Positions 7,645 through 17,022 are shown, numbered from the stretch's first letter. The stretch is 64,000 nt of DNA from Niabella beijingensis (GCF_020034665.1 NZ_JAIQDI010000002.1:434001-498000), one strand, 5' to 3'. Made by a program: numbers and translations. Notes: generated by a model from the letters alone, not told the origin.

Positions 7645-8937
7645 TTATCTTTCTTTTCTGCGTTTCTTTTTCTTCATACGGTTAGCAAATGCCTGTTCCT
7701 CGTAATCCTCACCCTGCGCTTCCGGCAGTAACCCGCCCAATCCGTCTATCAATCCGAAATCATCGGTCGGCTGTTCTTTATTCAGGAAGTCAAAAAGCCC
7801 GTGCGTTTCTTCCTTTTCATCAGCATTGCTTTTGCCTGCTGTTGGTAAATCTGTGGTGCTGCTCTGCTCTATGGTTTGGCGTTGTTCTACTGCTGCATCT
7901 TTCCACCAATCATTAAAGACATTCGCAGATAGGTTTTTGTCCAAAGCTGAACCGTTCCAAACGGTACGGCTTTCGTGGTCAACAAAGGTCATTCCGTAAA
8001 TACGCCCCCCGTCATTGCGGCGTACAACGGTATTGATGCCCTGCTCAATCAGTTGCTTTTTAAAATCGGCTTCATTGGTAGCGGTGTGCATCGCTGCCTC
8101 AATGGTATTTTTGAGGATGGCTCTTGCGGGGTCGGTCTTCATTTTTTTCTTAGCTTCCGCAAAGTGGTTTTGCAGTTCGTCCAGTCCTGCGTGTTTGCCG
8201 AAAAGGGATGACTTAAAAGGATTGCTGGCTTTCTCGCCCGGCTCATTCAGGGCAAAATACACCAGCCCGTTTTTAGGTTGCCCGTGCAATTCCCCCTTTA
8301 CTTCTTCTGCCGTAATATTGAACAGGGAAAGCAAAGCGTTGTAAGCCCCGATGCTTTGGTATTGGTAATACTTCGGCAGGTATCTCACTACCGATGCAAT
8401 TTGGCTCTTTACGTCCCCGGCTATGTAATCTACCGGACGGAATGCCTGCTCATTTCCGGTGCGCTGTTTTTCGGTGGCGGGTATCAGTTTGTACTTCTGT
8501 TCCAAATCCCTGCAAATTGCCATTGATTGCGGGTGGTCGTAGCTATCGCTTATCTTCTTGCCGTCTATACCTACACAAATCGTGACGATATGGATATGGG
8601 TACGCTCAATATCGTTATGCTTATATACAATATAGGGTTGCTTGCCATATCCCATACGCTCCATATACTCCTGTGCCATTTCCATAAACTGCGCATCGCT
8701 GACCTTATCCGCAGGATCTGGGTTCAACGATATATGGCGCACAGGTTTCTCCGTTCGGATATTGGCAGATAAATAAGGCTCAAAACGCTGGTGCAGATAA
8801 CTGGCTGAATAGGTATTATCCAGCGTTTCGGGTATCTTGTTCAGTAACAAAACCTGCCCGTTTTCGCTGTCAATCTTTTTCTGATTATAGGAAATAGCAC
8901 CGTACAAATTCTCCCCTTTACCAATCTTCGCTATCAT
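7645..8937 (-). CDS. mobB: MobB relaxase/mobilization nuclease
   Basis: A 430-residue Bacteroides-type relaxase beginning MIAKIGKGENLYG, the usual start of this family; an upstream ATG at 8970 would overlap mobA. The HUH-type metal site HIHIV is at about residues 114-118 (RTHIHIVTICVG), and candidate catalytic tyrosines lie at Y12 and Y17. The C-terminal third is charged and not conserved. Relaxase nicks oriT and leads the strand into the recipient. mobA is directly upstream with a one-base gap. Confidence 0.9.
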   Translation of the reverse strand: MIAKIGKGENLYGAISYNQKKIDSENGQVLLLNKIPETLDNTYSASYLHQRFEPYLSANIRTEKPVRHISLNPDPADKVSDAQFMEMAQEYMERMGYGKQPYIVYKHNDIERTHIHIVTICVGIDGKKISDSYDHPQSMAICRDLEQKYKLIPATEKQRTGNEQAFRPVDYIAGDVKSQIASVVRYLPKYYQYQSIGAYNALLSLFNITAEEVKGELHGQPKNGLVYFALNEPGEKASNPFKSSLFGKHAGLDELQNHFAEAKKKMKTDPARAILKNTIEAAMHTATNEADFKKQLIEQGINTVVRRNDGGRIYGMTFVDHESRTVWNGSALDKNLSANVFNDWWKDAAVEQRQTIEQSSTTDLPTAGKSNADEKEETHGLFDFLNKEQPTDDFGLIDGLGGLLPEAQGEDYEEQAFANRMKKKKRRKER

Positions 8938-8938
8938 T

Positions 8939-9376
8939 TTATCGGTCTTTTTGCATGTGTGTTTTTTCAAATTCGGCTGTTAGCTCAATCACTTGGCGGC
9001 ACAATGCAGCCATTTCTGCCGTCTGTTTTTCCAATTTAAAGAGGTACGCCGATGCCTTTTTTTCCGAGAAATTGCGGTAAAGTATCTTCACGATTTGGTT
9101 ATAGTTCACACCAACGGCTCTGAACTGGCTGTAAAAATTGGTGAGCCTTGTATGAAAATCCACGGCATCCATATCAATTTTTACGGTCTTTACTGTCTTC
9201 TGAAAGATGCAGGCGGTAATAAAATGCGCCATTACTTTCATACCCGATTGCTCAAACAACGCAAGGAACTGTGCATTTTCCATGTCGTTCAGACTAATCG
9301 AATAACGGTGGGTCGCTGGGTCTTTCTTAGGCTTGCGACCTACTTTGCTTATTTGATTTCTTTTGTTGTCTTCCAT
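8939..9376 (-). CDS. mobA: MobA relaxosome accessory protein
   Basis: A 145-residue protein with a lysine/arginine-rich start, GRKPKKDPATHRYSISLND, followed by a ribbon-helix-helix-like region and a helical C-terminus with the GVNYNQIVKILYR motif seen in Bacteroides mobilization accessory proteins and MobC-type relaxosome proteins. It would bind oriT DNA next to the nick site and help MobB. It is the first gene of the mobA-mobB pair, and the oriT-like region lies upstream. Confidence 0.88.
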   Translation of the reverse strand: MEDNKRNQISKVGRKPKKDPATHRYSISLNDMENAQFLALFEQSGMKVMAHFITACIFQKTVKTVKIDMDAVDFHTRLTNFYSQFRAVGVNYNQIVKILYRNFSEKKASAYLFKLEKQTAEMAALCRQVIELTAEFEKTHMQKDR

Positions 9377-9442
9377 ATCTCATTCCATTATAATTACCAT
9401 AAACCACGACTTCGGAGTGCGTTTTCCAGCCCCCTGCTAAGG

Positions 9443-9535
9443 GCAAGTTGTTTTTAGATGCGGAATTTATTTCGAGCAGCTAAAAACATAACTTGCTCCT
9501 TTCGGGTGAAAGGAAAATCCGCCCTGCGGGACGGA
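9443..9535. other. Candidate oriT: three hairpins upstream of mobA
   Basis: An imperfect inverted repeat has arms GCAAGTTGTTTTTAG (9443-9457) and CTAAAAACATAACTTGC (9480-9496). It is followed by a hairpin CCTTTC/GAAAGG (9498-9513) and a GC-rich hairpin TCCGCCC/GGGACGGA (9518-9535). Such a cluster upstream of mobA is the usual place for the transfer origin in Bacteroidota elements. The nick site itself was not identified. Confidence 0.55.
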
Positions 9536-9539
9536 TTAG

Positions 9540-10080
9540 ATAAAGCAGAAAAAAACGGCTTTGAGCCGTTCCAATCCCCGTGTACTATCTGTAATGATTT
9601 CTCCATTCACCTTTCGTATTGAAGCCAATACAAAATAAGCGCAGCTTTCCCGAAGCATTGCCCTGTTACACACTGCCAAACACTGCCACAGAACGCCAAT
9701 ACAGGACAGGTTGAATAAAGCAGGTATATATCTGCATTCTTTTGTGTAGGCATTTGCGATTGCCTGTATATGTACGTATGGACGTAGCTGCGTAGCTACG
9801 CAAATACGCAGGCAGGTAATCAGGCAAATAGCCATGTATGCGAAGGGGTAAGCCTGTATGAAATGATGTAAGCAGCCATGCAGGTAAGCAAATGAAAACA
9901 TGCAGTTGCATCCACCCGCATACGGATAAAATCACAGGCATAAGGATGTGTGCTTTTAAGCACCTGCATACAAAAGCCTGCAAATAAAAATGTGCGGATG
10001 TGCCATTGCACCGATGCGCATAAATGGATAAGCAGCTATAAGCGTATAGCTATACATAAATAGGTAGATAATTAAAAACA
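9540..10080. other. Gene-free palindrome-rich region before traA (possible centromere, oriV or regulatory zone)
   Basis: About 540 bases without a credible gene; open frames here are low-complexity Cys/His-rich translations. It holds three clear palindromes: CGTAGCTGCGTAGCTACG (9783-9800), GTGCTTTTAAGCAC (9950-9963) and AGCTATA/TATAGCT with a 4-base loop (10034-10051). Recurrent short words occur, such as CAGGTAA(G/T)CA (two copies) and CCTG(T/C)A (several copies). Its position just before a ParA-like gene makes a partition or replication site possible. Confidence 0.4.
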
Positions 10081-10083
10081 ATT

Positions 10084-10857
10084 ATGCACATGGACACGAA
10101 CAAACAACCTTTGTTTATCGCCTTTTCCTCCCAAAAGGGAGGTGTAGGCAAAAGCACCTTTACCACGCTGGTGGCAAGCCTGCTTCATTATCGGCTCGGC
10201 TATAATGTTGCCGTATTCGACTGCGATTTTCCGCAACACAGCCTTATGCAAATGAGGGCAAGGGATATGAGCAGCATAATGGGCAATGAGGTGTACAAAA
10301 AACTGGCTCATAAACAATTTACGAGCATCAACAAAAAAGCCTATCCCGTTATGCAGCACCGGGCAGACGGTGTACTGGATGCCGTAACGCAATTCCTGCA
10401 ATCGGCTACCGTTTCGGTGGACGTGGTTTTTTTCGACCTGCCGGGTACGGTCAATTCCGCAGGGATATTGAAAACGCTGGCGGGTATGCACCACATCTTT
10501 ACGCCCATCATTGCCGACCGTGTAGTGATGGAAAGCACGTTGATTTTTACGCAAGTCCTGAACGATGTTGTCAGGAAGCAGGGCGCAACGACTATCCAAA
10601 GCATCAGCCTTTTTTGGAACCAGGTGGACGGCAGGGAAAAGTCCACCTTGTACGGCGTTTATGAGGACTTGATTAAGAAGTTAGGCATTCACCTTATGCG
10701 TACCCGTATCACGGATAGCAAGCGTTTTCGCAAAGAGGGCGAAGCCAATGCAAAAACCGTCTTTCGCTCCACCTTGCTCCCTGCCGATGAGCGGTTGATG
10801 AAAGCCTGCCGACTGGATTTATTTATGGATGAATTTTTAAGAACCGTGAAATTGTAG
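10084..10857 (+). CDS. traA: TraA, ParA-like ATPase of the transfer operon
   Basis: A 257-residue ParA/MinD-type ATPase. The deviant Walker A KGGVGKS is at residues 18-24, followed by VAVFDCDFPQHS and the switch region VVFFDLPGTV. In Bacteroidota conjugative transposons this is the first gene of the tra operon. Its function in transfer is not established; partition or positioning of the element or the transfer machinery is inferred from the family. It is followed by traB after four bases. Confidence 0.88.
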   Translation: MHMDTNKQPLFIAFSSQKGGVGKSTFTTLVASLLHYRLGYNVAVFDCDFPQHSLMQMRARDMSSIMGNEVYKKLAHKQFTSINKKAYPVMQHRADGVLDAVTQFLQSATVSVDVVFFDLPGTVNSAGILKTLAGMHHIFTPIIADRVVMESTLIFTQVLNDVVRKQGATTIQSISLFWNQVDGREKSTLYGVYEDLIKKLGIHLMRTRITDSKRFRKEGEANAKTVFRSTLLPADERLMKACRLDLFMDEFLRTVKL

Positions 10858-10861
10858 CCCT

Positions 10862-11290
10862 ATGGAAAATCAGAATAAAAAGAAAAACCAACCGGAGATA
10901 GACGAAGAATTTTTAATGAACATTATCGCCGATGGTGTGAAAAAAGAGGGCTTAACCGTAACGCCTGAACCGCCCCAAAAGCAGGAGCCGGAGAAAGCGG
11001 ACAAAGAGCCGGACAAGCCTGTGAGCAGGGAAAGGAACCGCTCTAAAAAATCCAGCGAAGCGGACTACGAGCAGCTATTTTTCAAACGAGCGGAAACTAA
11101 TGCCCGTTACGGAAAATCGGTGTACATACGTCCTGATTTTCACGAAAGGCTCACCCGTATCGTGCAGGTCATCGGTGAGGATAAGATAACGATATACGCC
11201 TACCTCGATAACCTGCTGGAATACCACTTTCAGGAATTTGGCGAGGACATTATCAAAAGTTTTAACGACAAGTATAAACCTATTATATAA
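10862..11290 (+). CDS. TraB-like DUF3408 protein
   Basis: A 142-residue protein with a charged, low-complexity N-terminal half and a conserved C-terminal DUF3408 segment, YIRPDFHERLTRIVQVIG followed by ITIYAYLDNLLEYHFQEFG. This resembles a small ribbon-helix-helix-type DNA-binding domain. It is usual beside traA in Bacteroidota elements. The same domain is repeated in the next gene. Confidence 0.8.
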   Translation: MENQNKKKNQPEIDEEFLMNIIADGVKKEGLTVTPEPPQKQEPEKADKEPDKPVSRERNRSKKSSEADYEQLFFKRAETNARYGKSVYIRPDFHERLTRIVQVIGEDKITIYAYLDNLLEYHFQEFGEDIIKSFNDKYKPII

Positions 11291-11298
11291 TCATAGTC

Positions 11299-11562
11299 AT
11301 GGAAAAGAACAATAAAAAGCAGACAGGCAAACGCAGCTACGGGAGCCAGTTTTTAAAAAAGCACTCAATGAACCGCAGGGGCGATAAAGCTATCTACGTC
11401 CGCAAAGAATACCACGAACGCTTATCCCGTATTGTACAGGTTATTGGCGGTGGCAATATCCCTTTGTATGCATACCTGGACAATATACTCAAACATCATT
11501 TTGAGTTATTTAGCGAGGATATTGTAGAAGATTTTTATAAAATGAACAAACCACTTTTTTAG
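11299..11562 (+). CDS. Second DUF3408 protein
   Basis: An 87-residue protein consisting almost only of the DUF3408 domain: YVRKEYHERLSRIVQVIGG and LYAYLDNILKHHFELF are nearly the same as in the gene before it. The pair probably arose by duplication. It lies within the same operon with an 8-base gap. Confidence 0.8.
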   Translation: MEKNNKKQTGKRSYGSQFLKKHSMNRRGDKAIYVRKEYHERLSRIVQVIGGGNIPLYAYLDNILKHHFELFSEDIVEDFYKMNKPLF

Positions 11563-11564
11563 TC

Positions 11565-12203
11565 ATGGAAATTATAATCGTTATCTGTTTGCTCATTGTC
11601 ATTGTGCTGTTAGCCAAAGACAAAATCATCATTAAAAAAGTGGTGAAAGGTAAACCTGAACAATCAAGGGTAAATCCTGATTTGCCGGAAATCGTGGGCA
11701 GACCAAAGCCCGTAGAACGACACGTAGTGCCAACTGCTGCCACTCAACGCCAAAAAGAAGAACAGGCAGAAATAGCTGATAATTTTGAAACAGAAACCCA
11801 CGAGACAGGTTTTGCGAGGGAAATTCCGCCGGAGGAATTGGATGAAGTTTTTGGGAGTGAACCTGTATCCGATTTTGAGAATGAGGACGAGGAATGGGAA
11901 GAACAGGGATTGCCGAACAGCGACAATGGGTTTGCCACAGGGGTTACCTACGAGGAACTGACAACCGTGGGGGCATTGCTTCAGAAAGATACATTAGAGC
12001 CTGCCTCTCAACAAAAAGCGGTGGATATAGTTCAGCGAATGCAGGGAACCGAATTGTTTAGTCTGCTCGAAAACTCCATAGAGGGGGCTTCACGAAAGAT
12101 TGCGGAGCTGCTGGATAAGAGCCTCCCTGCCAGAGCGGATTTCAGTTCTTCCGATGTGCGGAAAAGTGATGTGGGTGATTTTGACATCGGGGAGTTTGTC
12201 TGA
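11565..12203 (+). CDS. TraD-like conjugation protein with N-terminal membrane anchor
   Basis: A 212-residue protein with an N-terminal membrane helix (IIIVICLLIVIVLLAKD, about 2-18), an acidic low-complexity middle, and a conserved C-terminal region starting at GVTYEELTTVGALLQ, as in the Bacteroidota TraD-like family of conjugation proteins. It starts two bases after the DUF3408 gene. The precise role is unknown. Confidence 0.65.
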   Translation: MEIIIVICLLIVIVLLAKDKIIIKKVVKGKPEQSRVNPDLPEIVGRPKPVERHVVPTAATQRQKEEQAEIADNFETETHETGFAREIPPEELDEVFGSEPVSDFENEDEEWEEQGLPNSDNGFATGVTYEELTTVGALLQKDTLEPASQQKAVDIVQRMQGTELFSLLENSIEGASRKIAELLDKSLPARADFSSSDVRKSDVGDFDIGEFV

Positions 12204-12241
12204 AAAGACAGCTTCCCTTTGTTTTTTAAACGTGTTCCAAA

Positions 12242-13012
12242 ATGGTTACCATGAAAGATTTAATAAAAACGGCTGACGAGATAGCTAAAAAAATGAAAGA
12301 AAAGGGATATGAGTATTTTAATATCAAGCGGGGAGCAACTGGAACCGATTTTAAGACAGCTCTTGGTTCTTATTTGCATTACGCAGGTTTCAGCAAAACA
12401 GAACCCCTAATATTTCCGGTTTATGCAGGCTCGGCGGTAGCTGCTACCTCACCCGACAATCCTTATACCTGGGCAACATTTAAAATTGTGGATGATGCCG
12501 AAAAAGGTTTACGGATTGATACAATGGCAATTTCGATGTATGAATGCTACGATGGGGGATTAAGAACTCATTTGGAATTGAAGTTGAAATCACTGGATGA
12601 TATTCCATCAAGACAGGATGCCTCAAAGATGATTGAAGAAAGATGGCAGAAGCAGTACCAAAAAAACCAAATAGTTAATTACTTCAATAAAACAAGCATG
12701 ATTAGTAAGAATGACCCCAATTATATATTCGAGGAATACAAAGGATATACAATCGCCAGCCACAAAAACAACGTTGTGGGAAAAGATATTGACAACCTAA
12801 CTATCGTCTACCGTTCAGACGAGTTTCCCAATCACGGGTTTATTATTGGACTGGATGACAGCAAACTGTCAGGACGAAGAAAATCAGTCCCGCATAATAT
12901 GGAAGATGCAAAGGCTTACATTGATTGGGCAGTTAAAGTGCGTGAAGAAAAGACCGTGAAAGCCAAGACTGAAATACCCAAACCGCCGCAACGAAAAGGG
13001 CGAAAGATGTAA
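12242..13012 (+). CDS. Unknown protein of the transfer operon
   Basis: A 256-residue soluble, mixed alpha/beta protein with no recognised domain. An N-terminal part reads EIAKKMKEKGYEYFNIKRG, followed by LGSYLHYAG; the middle has YKGYTIASHKNN. A basic, proline-rich tail ends it (PKPPQRKGRKM). The first 150 residues resemble in layout the other unknown protein of this operon (between traK and traL). The ATG at 12242 follows traD by 38 bases; a second in-frame ATG lies at 12251. A terminator follows, so it closes the first tra transcription unit. Confidence 0.7.
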   Translation: MVTMKDLIKTADEIAKKMKEKGYEYFNIKRGATGTDFKTALGSYLHYAGFSKTEPLIFPVYAGSAVAATSPDNPYTWATFKIVDDAEKGLRIDTMAISMYECYDGGLRTHLELKLKSLDDIPSRQDASKMIEERWQKQYQKNQIVNYFNKTSMISKNDPNYIFEEYKGYTIASHKNNVVGKDIDNLTIVYRSDEFPNHGFIIGLDDSKLSGRRKSVPHNMEDAKAYIDWAVKVREEKTVKAKTEIPKPPQRKGRKM

Positions 13013-13032
13013 TACTCTAATCAAATTTTGGA

Positions 13033-13066
13033 AACGTCAAAACGGTTTTGTTTTGGCGTTTTTTTA
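13033..13066 (+). terminator. Terminator between the traA-D unit and traE
   Basis: The stem CGTCAAAAC/GTTTTGGCG (with a G-T pair) is followed by a run of seven T. It lies 18 bases after the stop codon of the unknown gene and divides the transfer operon into two units. Confidence 0.75.
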
Positions 13067-13212
13067 TTGCCCTGAACCTGACTATAACGCCACTCAACGC
13101 CAACTAATTCCACTGAAAGACACATCGTTATTGCGCCTTGATTTCCGTGAGACTTTTGTTCCGAAAGCCCGCAACGAGGCGGGAAAATGTAACAAAATAA
13201 TTCATTCAGATT

Positions 13213-13518
13213 ATGGAAAAACAAAGCAAAAAAGTGTTGCTGACAGGCGCCCTGCTGCTGTCGGCATTTGGTGTGTTCGCACAAGGGAACGGCTCGGCTG
13301 GTATTACCGAAGCTACGCAAATGGTAACTTCTTATTTCGACCCCGCAACCAAATTAATCTATGCGATTGGTGCGGTCGTGGGCTTGATAGGGGGTGTAAA
13401 GGTTTACAACAAATTCAGTTCCGGCGACCCTGACACAAGCAAAACGGCGGCATCGTGGTTTGGTGCTTGTATCTTCTTAATTGTTGCCGCAACTATTCTC
13501 CGTTCATTCTTCCTGTAA
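13213..13518 (+). CDS. traE: TraE (DUF4134), small membrane protein of the transfer apparatus
   Basis: A 101-residue protein with a signal peptide or first membrane helix (KKVLLTGALLLSAFGVFAQ) and two further hydrophobic stretches, LIYAIGAVVGLIGGVKVYNKF and WFGACIFLIVAATILRSFFL. The pattern matches DUF4134/TraE, a VirB2-like pilin-type subunit. It begins the second tra transcription unit and is followed by traF. Confidence 0.88.
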   Translation: MEKQSKKVLLTGALLLSAFGVFAQGNGSAGITEATQMVTSYFDPATKLIYAIGAVVGLIGGVKVYNKFSSGDPDTSKTAASWFGACIFLIVAATILRSFFL

Positions 13519-13529
13519 ACCGATGCCCT

Positions 13530-13862
13530 ATGAGTAGTTACAACATTAACAAAGGCATTGGAAGAACGGTCGAGTTCAAAGGGCTAAAGGCGCAATACCT
13601 GTTCATTTTTGCGGGTGGCTTGCTCGGCGTGCTTATCCTCGTAATGGTGATGTACATGGCAGGCGTAAACTCTTACGTGTGCCTGTTCATCGGGGCTGGT
13701 GGGGCATCGCTCATCGTGTGGAAAACATTCGCATTGAATGGCAAGTACGGCGAACACGGATTGATGAAAGTCGGGGCAAGAAAAAGGCATCCGAAGTATA
13801 TCATCTGCCGCAGGTCTGTACACCGCTATTTGAAGTTCACCCCTAAATCCAGCGCCCTATGA
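13530..13862 (+). CDS. traF: TraF (DUF4133), membrane protein
   Basis: A 110-residue protein beginning MSSYNINKGIGRTVEFKGLK, with two adjacent membrane helices between about residues 24 and 68. The profile is that of TraF/VirB3-like DUF4133. The ATG at 13530 was chosen; the longer frame from 13455 overlaps traE and is not conserved. It overlaps the traG start by four bases (ATGA), which indicates translational coupling. Confidence 0.88.
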   Translation: MSSYNINKGIGRTVEFKGLKAQYLFIFAGGLLGVLILVMVMYMAGVNSYVCLFIGAGGASLIVWKTFALNGKYGEHGLMKVGARKRHPKYIICRRSVHRYLKFTPKSSAL

Positions 13863-16366
13863 GAAACACAGGAAAAGCCACAACGCTGGAAAGCAAGTTT
13901 CCATTATTGGCGGTGGAACACAACTGCATCATTTCAAAAGATGCAGACATTACTGCTTGCTTTCGTGTACACCTGCCGGAACTATTCACGGTAGCATCGC
14001 CTGAATATGATGCCATTCATTCGGCGTGGCATAAGGCAATCAAAACCTTACCGGATTATTCCATTATCCACAAACAGGATTGGTTTATCAAAGAAAGTTA
14101 CGCACCTGATATTGCGCAGGACGGATTGAGTTTTCTTGCGAAGTCCTATCAGCAGCATTTCAATGAGCGACCTTTCTTAAATCATTACTGTTACCTGTTC
14201 CTTACCAAGACCACCAAAGACCGGATGCGGATGCAAAGCAACTTTAGTTCGCTTTGTAAGGGCGTGCTTATCCCGAAAGAGATAAGGGATAAAGAAGCCG
14301 TCCGCAGGTTCATGGAGGCGGTAGCGCAGTTTGAGCGGATAATGAACGATAGCGGATTTGTGAAGCTGGAACGCCTTACCGAAGATGACATTATCGGCAC
14401 AGGCGACACGCAGGGTTTGCTGGAACAATACCTAACCCTTTCAAGAGAAATGGGAACTCCGATGCAGGATATAGCATTGGGAAGTGAGGACGTGCGTATC
14501 GGCAACAAACGGCTGTGCCTGCATACGCTTTCGGACACAGACGATTTGCCCGGAACGGTATCGGCAAATACGAGGTATGAAAAGCTATCTACCGATAGAA
14601 GCGATTGCCTTTTGTCCTTTGCTGCTCCGGTGGGTCTGCTCCTTAGCTGCAATCACATTTACAATCAGTATTTGTTTTTGGATAACAGCGATGAGAACCT
14701 GCGCAAGTTTGAAAAGTCCGCACGTAATATGCACTCGCTGGCACGGTACAGCCGGGCTAATCAGATTAACAAAGAATGGATAGAAAACTACCTGAACGAA
14801 GCGCATAGTTTCGGGCTATCTTCTATCCGTGCGCACTTCAACGTCATGGCGTGGTCGGATGACCCGCACGAGTTAAAACAGCTAAAGAACGATACAGGTA
14901 GTGCGCTGGCTTTGATGGAATGCAAGCCACGCCACAATACTGTGGACGTTGCCACGCTGTATTGGGCAGCTATGCCGGGCAATGCGGGCGACTTTCCGAG
15001 TGAAGAAAGTTTTTACACGTTTATAGAACCTGCATTATGCTTCTTTACGGAGGAAACCAACTATCAAAGTTCGCCCTCACCGTTCGGTATCAAAATGGCG
15101 GACAGGCTTACGGGCAAGCCCATTCATTTGGACATATCGGATTTGCCCATGAAAAAAGGCATTATCACGAACCGCAACAAGTTCATCTTGGGACCATCAG
15201 GTTCGGGTAAATCTTTTTTCACCAATCACATGGTTAGACAATATTATGAGCAGGGCGCACACGTACTGCTCGTAGATACAGGTAATTCGTATCAGGGATT
15301 GTGCGAACTGATTAAGGGTAAGACCAAAGGAGCAGACGGGGTTTACTTCACCTATACCGAAGACAACCCCATTGCCTTTAACCCGTTTTACACAGACGAT
15401 GGCGTATTTGATATTGAAAAAAGGGAAAGTATCAAAACGCTTATCCTTACCCTTTGGAAACGGGACGATGAGCCGCCCAAACGCTCCGAAGAAGTAGCAT
15501 TATCCAATGCTGTTTCCGGCTATATCGAACACATCAAAAAGGATGATGCCTATCCCTCGTTCAATGGTTTTTATGACTACGTGCAAGGCAATTACCGCAA
15601 GGTATTGGAAGAAAAGCAGGTAAGGGAAAAAGACTTTGACATTGCCAATTTCCTGAACGTGCTTGAACCCTATTACAAGGGCGGGGAATACGATTATTTG
15701 TTGAACTCCAACAAGCAGTTAGACCTACTTTCCAAACGCTTTATAGTCTTTGAAATTGATGCGATAAAAGACCACAAAATTTTATTTCCCATAGTCACGA
15801 TTATCATTATGGAGGTCTTCATCAACAAGATGCGCAGGCTCAAAGGCGTGCGTAAACTCATACTGATTGAAGAAGCGTGGAAGGCGATAGCGAAAGAGGG
15901 CATGGCAGAATACATTAAGTATTTGTTCAAAACCGTCCGCAAATTCTTCGGCGAGGCGATAGTCGTAACACAGGAGGTGGACGACATTATCCAGTCGCCC
16001 ATCGTCAAAGAAAGTATCATCAACAACAGCGATTGTAAAATCCTCTTAGACCAGCGTAAGTACATGAATAAGTTTGACGACATCCAAGCGATGTTGGGGC
16101 TTACGGACAAAGAAAAAGGGCAGGTACTTTCCATCAACATGAACAATGACCCAAGCCGCCTTTATAAAGAAGTTTGGATTGGGTTGGGTGGCACGCACTC
16201 CGCCGTATATGCTACCGAAGTTTCTCTCGAAGAATATTTAGCCTATACCACCGAAGAAACCGAAAAACTGGAAGTGATGCAGCTTGCCCACGAGTTGGGC
16301 GGCAACGTGGAGCAAGCCATTAAGCGCATCGCACTCCAAAGGCGTGAAAAATCGAATAGTTATTAA
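13859..16366 (+). CDS. traG: TraG, VirB4-like conjugation ATPase
   Basis: An 835-residue cytoplasmic ATPase that powers pilus assembly and substrate transfer. Walker A GPSGSGKS is at about 445-452 and Walker B LILIEEAW at about 667-674; the N-terminal half is the TraG-N/CagE-like domain. The length matches the Bacteroidota TraG conjugative transposon ATPase family. The start overlaps traF. Confidence 0.93.
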   Translation: MRNTGKATTLESKFPLLAVEHNCIISKDADITACFRVHLPELFTVASPEYDAIHSAWHKAIKTLPDYSIIHKQDWFIKESYAPDIAQDGLSFLAKSYQQHFNERPFLNHYCYLFLTKTTKDRMRMQSNFSSLCKGVLIPKEIRDKEAVRRFMEAVAQFERIMNDSGFVKLERLTEDDIIGTGDTQGLLEQYLTLSREMGTPMQDIALGSEDVRIGNKRLCLHTLSDTDDLPGTVSANTRYEKLSTDRSDCLLSFAAPVGLLLSCNHIYNQYLFLDNSDENLRKFEKSARNMHSLARYSRANQINKEWIENYLNEAHSFGLSSIRAHFNVMAWSDDPHELKQLKNDTGSALALMECKPRHNTVDVATLYWAAMPGNAGDFPSEESFYTFIEPALCFFTEETNYQSSPSPFGIKMADRLTGKPIHLDISDLPMKKGIITNRNKFILGPSGSGKSFFTNHMVRQYYEQGAHVLLVDTGNSYQGLCELIKGKTKGADGVYFTYTEDNPIAFNPFYTDDGVFDIEKRESIKTLILTLWKRDDEPPKRSEEVALSNAVSGYIEHIKKDDAYPSFNGFYDYVQGNYRKVLEEKQVREKDFDIANFLNVLEPYYKGGEYDYLLNSNKQLDLLSKRFIVFEIDAIKDHKILFPIVTIIIMEVFINKMRRLKGVRKLILIEEAWKAIAKEGMAEYIKYLFKTVRKFFGEAIVVTQEVDDIIQSPIVKESIINNSDCKILLDQRKYMNKFDDIQAMLGLTDKEKGQVLSINMNNDPSRLYKEVWIGLGGTHSAVYATEVSLEEYLAYTTEETEKLEVMQLAHELGGNVEQAIKRIALQRREKSNSY

Positions 16367-16386
16367 TCATTTAAAAATCAGAAACA

Positions 16387-17019
16387 ATGAAAAAAGCAAT
16401 GTTACTGGCGCTAACGGCATTTATGCTCGCCGTAGCACCATCCGCTAAGGCGCAATGGGTAGTTACCGACCCTGCCAATCTTGCCTCCGGTATCATCAAC
16501 TCCGCAAATGAAATTGTACAGACCTCGAACACCGTATCGAATGTGGTCAAAAATTTCAACGAGGTAAAAAAGGTGTACGAACAGGGCAAGGAATATTACG
16601 ACAAACTGAAAGCCGTAAGCAACCTTGTCAAAGATGCCCGTAAGGTACAGCAGACCGTTTTGCTGGTGGGCGATGTGTCCGAAATGTATGTAAAGAATTT
16701 CGGCAAGATGATGAACGACCCCAATTTCTCGCCGCAGGAACTCTCGGCGATTGCCAACGGTTATTCAACGCTCCTGAACGAAAGCACCGAGCTATTGAAA
16801 GAACTCAAACAAATTGTTACCAACACCGGGCTTTCGCTGAACGACAAAGAGCGTATGGATGTGATAGACAAGGTGTACAACGAGGTAAAGGAATATCACA
16901 ACCTTGTGCGCTACTATACCAATAAAAATATCTCTGTGAGCATTTTGAGGGCTAAAAAGAAGAACGACAGCAAAAGAGTATTGGAGTTGTACGGAACCGC
17001 AGAACAAAAATATTGGTAA
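16387..17019 (+). CDS. traI: TraI (DUF4141), secreted VirB5-like protein
   Basis: A 210-residue protein with a signal peptide (MKKAMLLALTAFMLAVAPSAKAQ) and an otherwise helical, charged body; DUF4141 features include WVVTDPANLASGIINSANEI. It is placed directly after traG and four bases before traJ. Probably a periplasmic part of the transfer channel. Confidence 0.88.
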   Translation: MKKAMLLALTAFMLAVAPSAKAQWVVTDPANLASGIINSANEIVQTSNTVSNVVKNFNEVKKVYEQGKEYYDKLKAVSNLVKDARKVQQTVLLVGDVSEMYVKNFGKMMNDPNFSPQELSAIANGYSTLLNESTELLKELKQIVTNTGLSLNDKERMDVIDKVYNEVKEYHNLVRYYTNKNISVSILRAKKKNDSKRVLELYGTAEQKYW

Positions 17020-17022
17020 GCT

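Noticed and set aside
9536..10011. Several minus-strand open frames before traA
   Set aside because: Cys/His/Tyr-rich low-complexity translations that overlap each other in several frames; they come from the repetitive palindrome-rich DNA.
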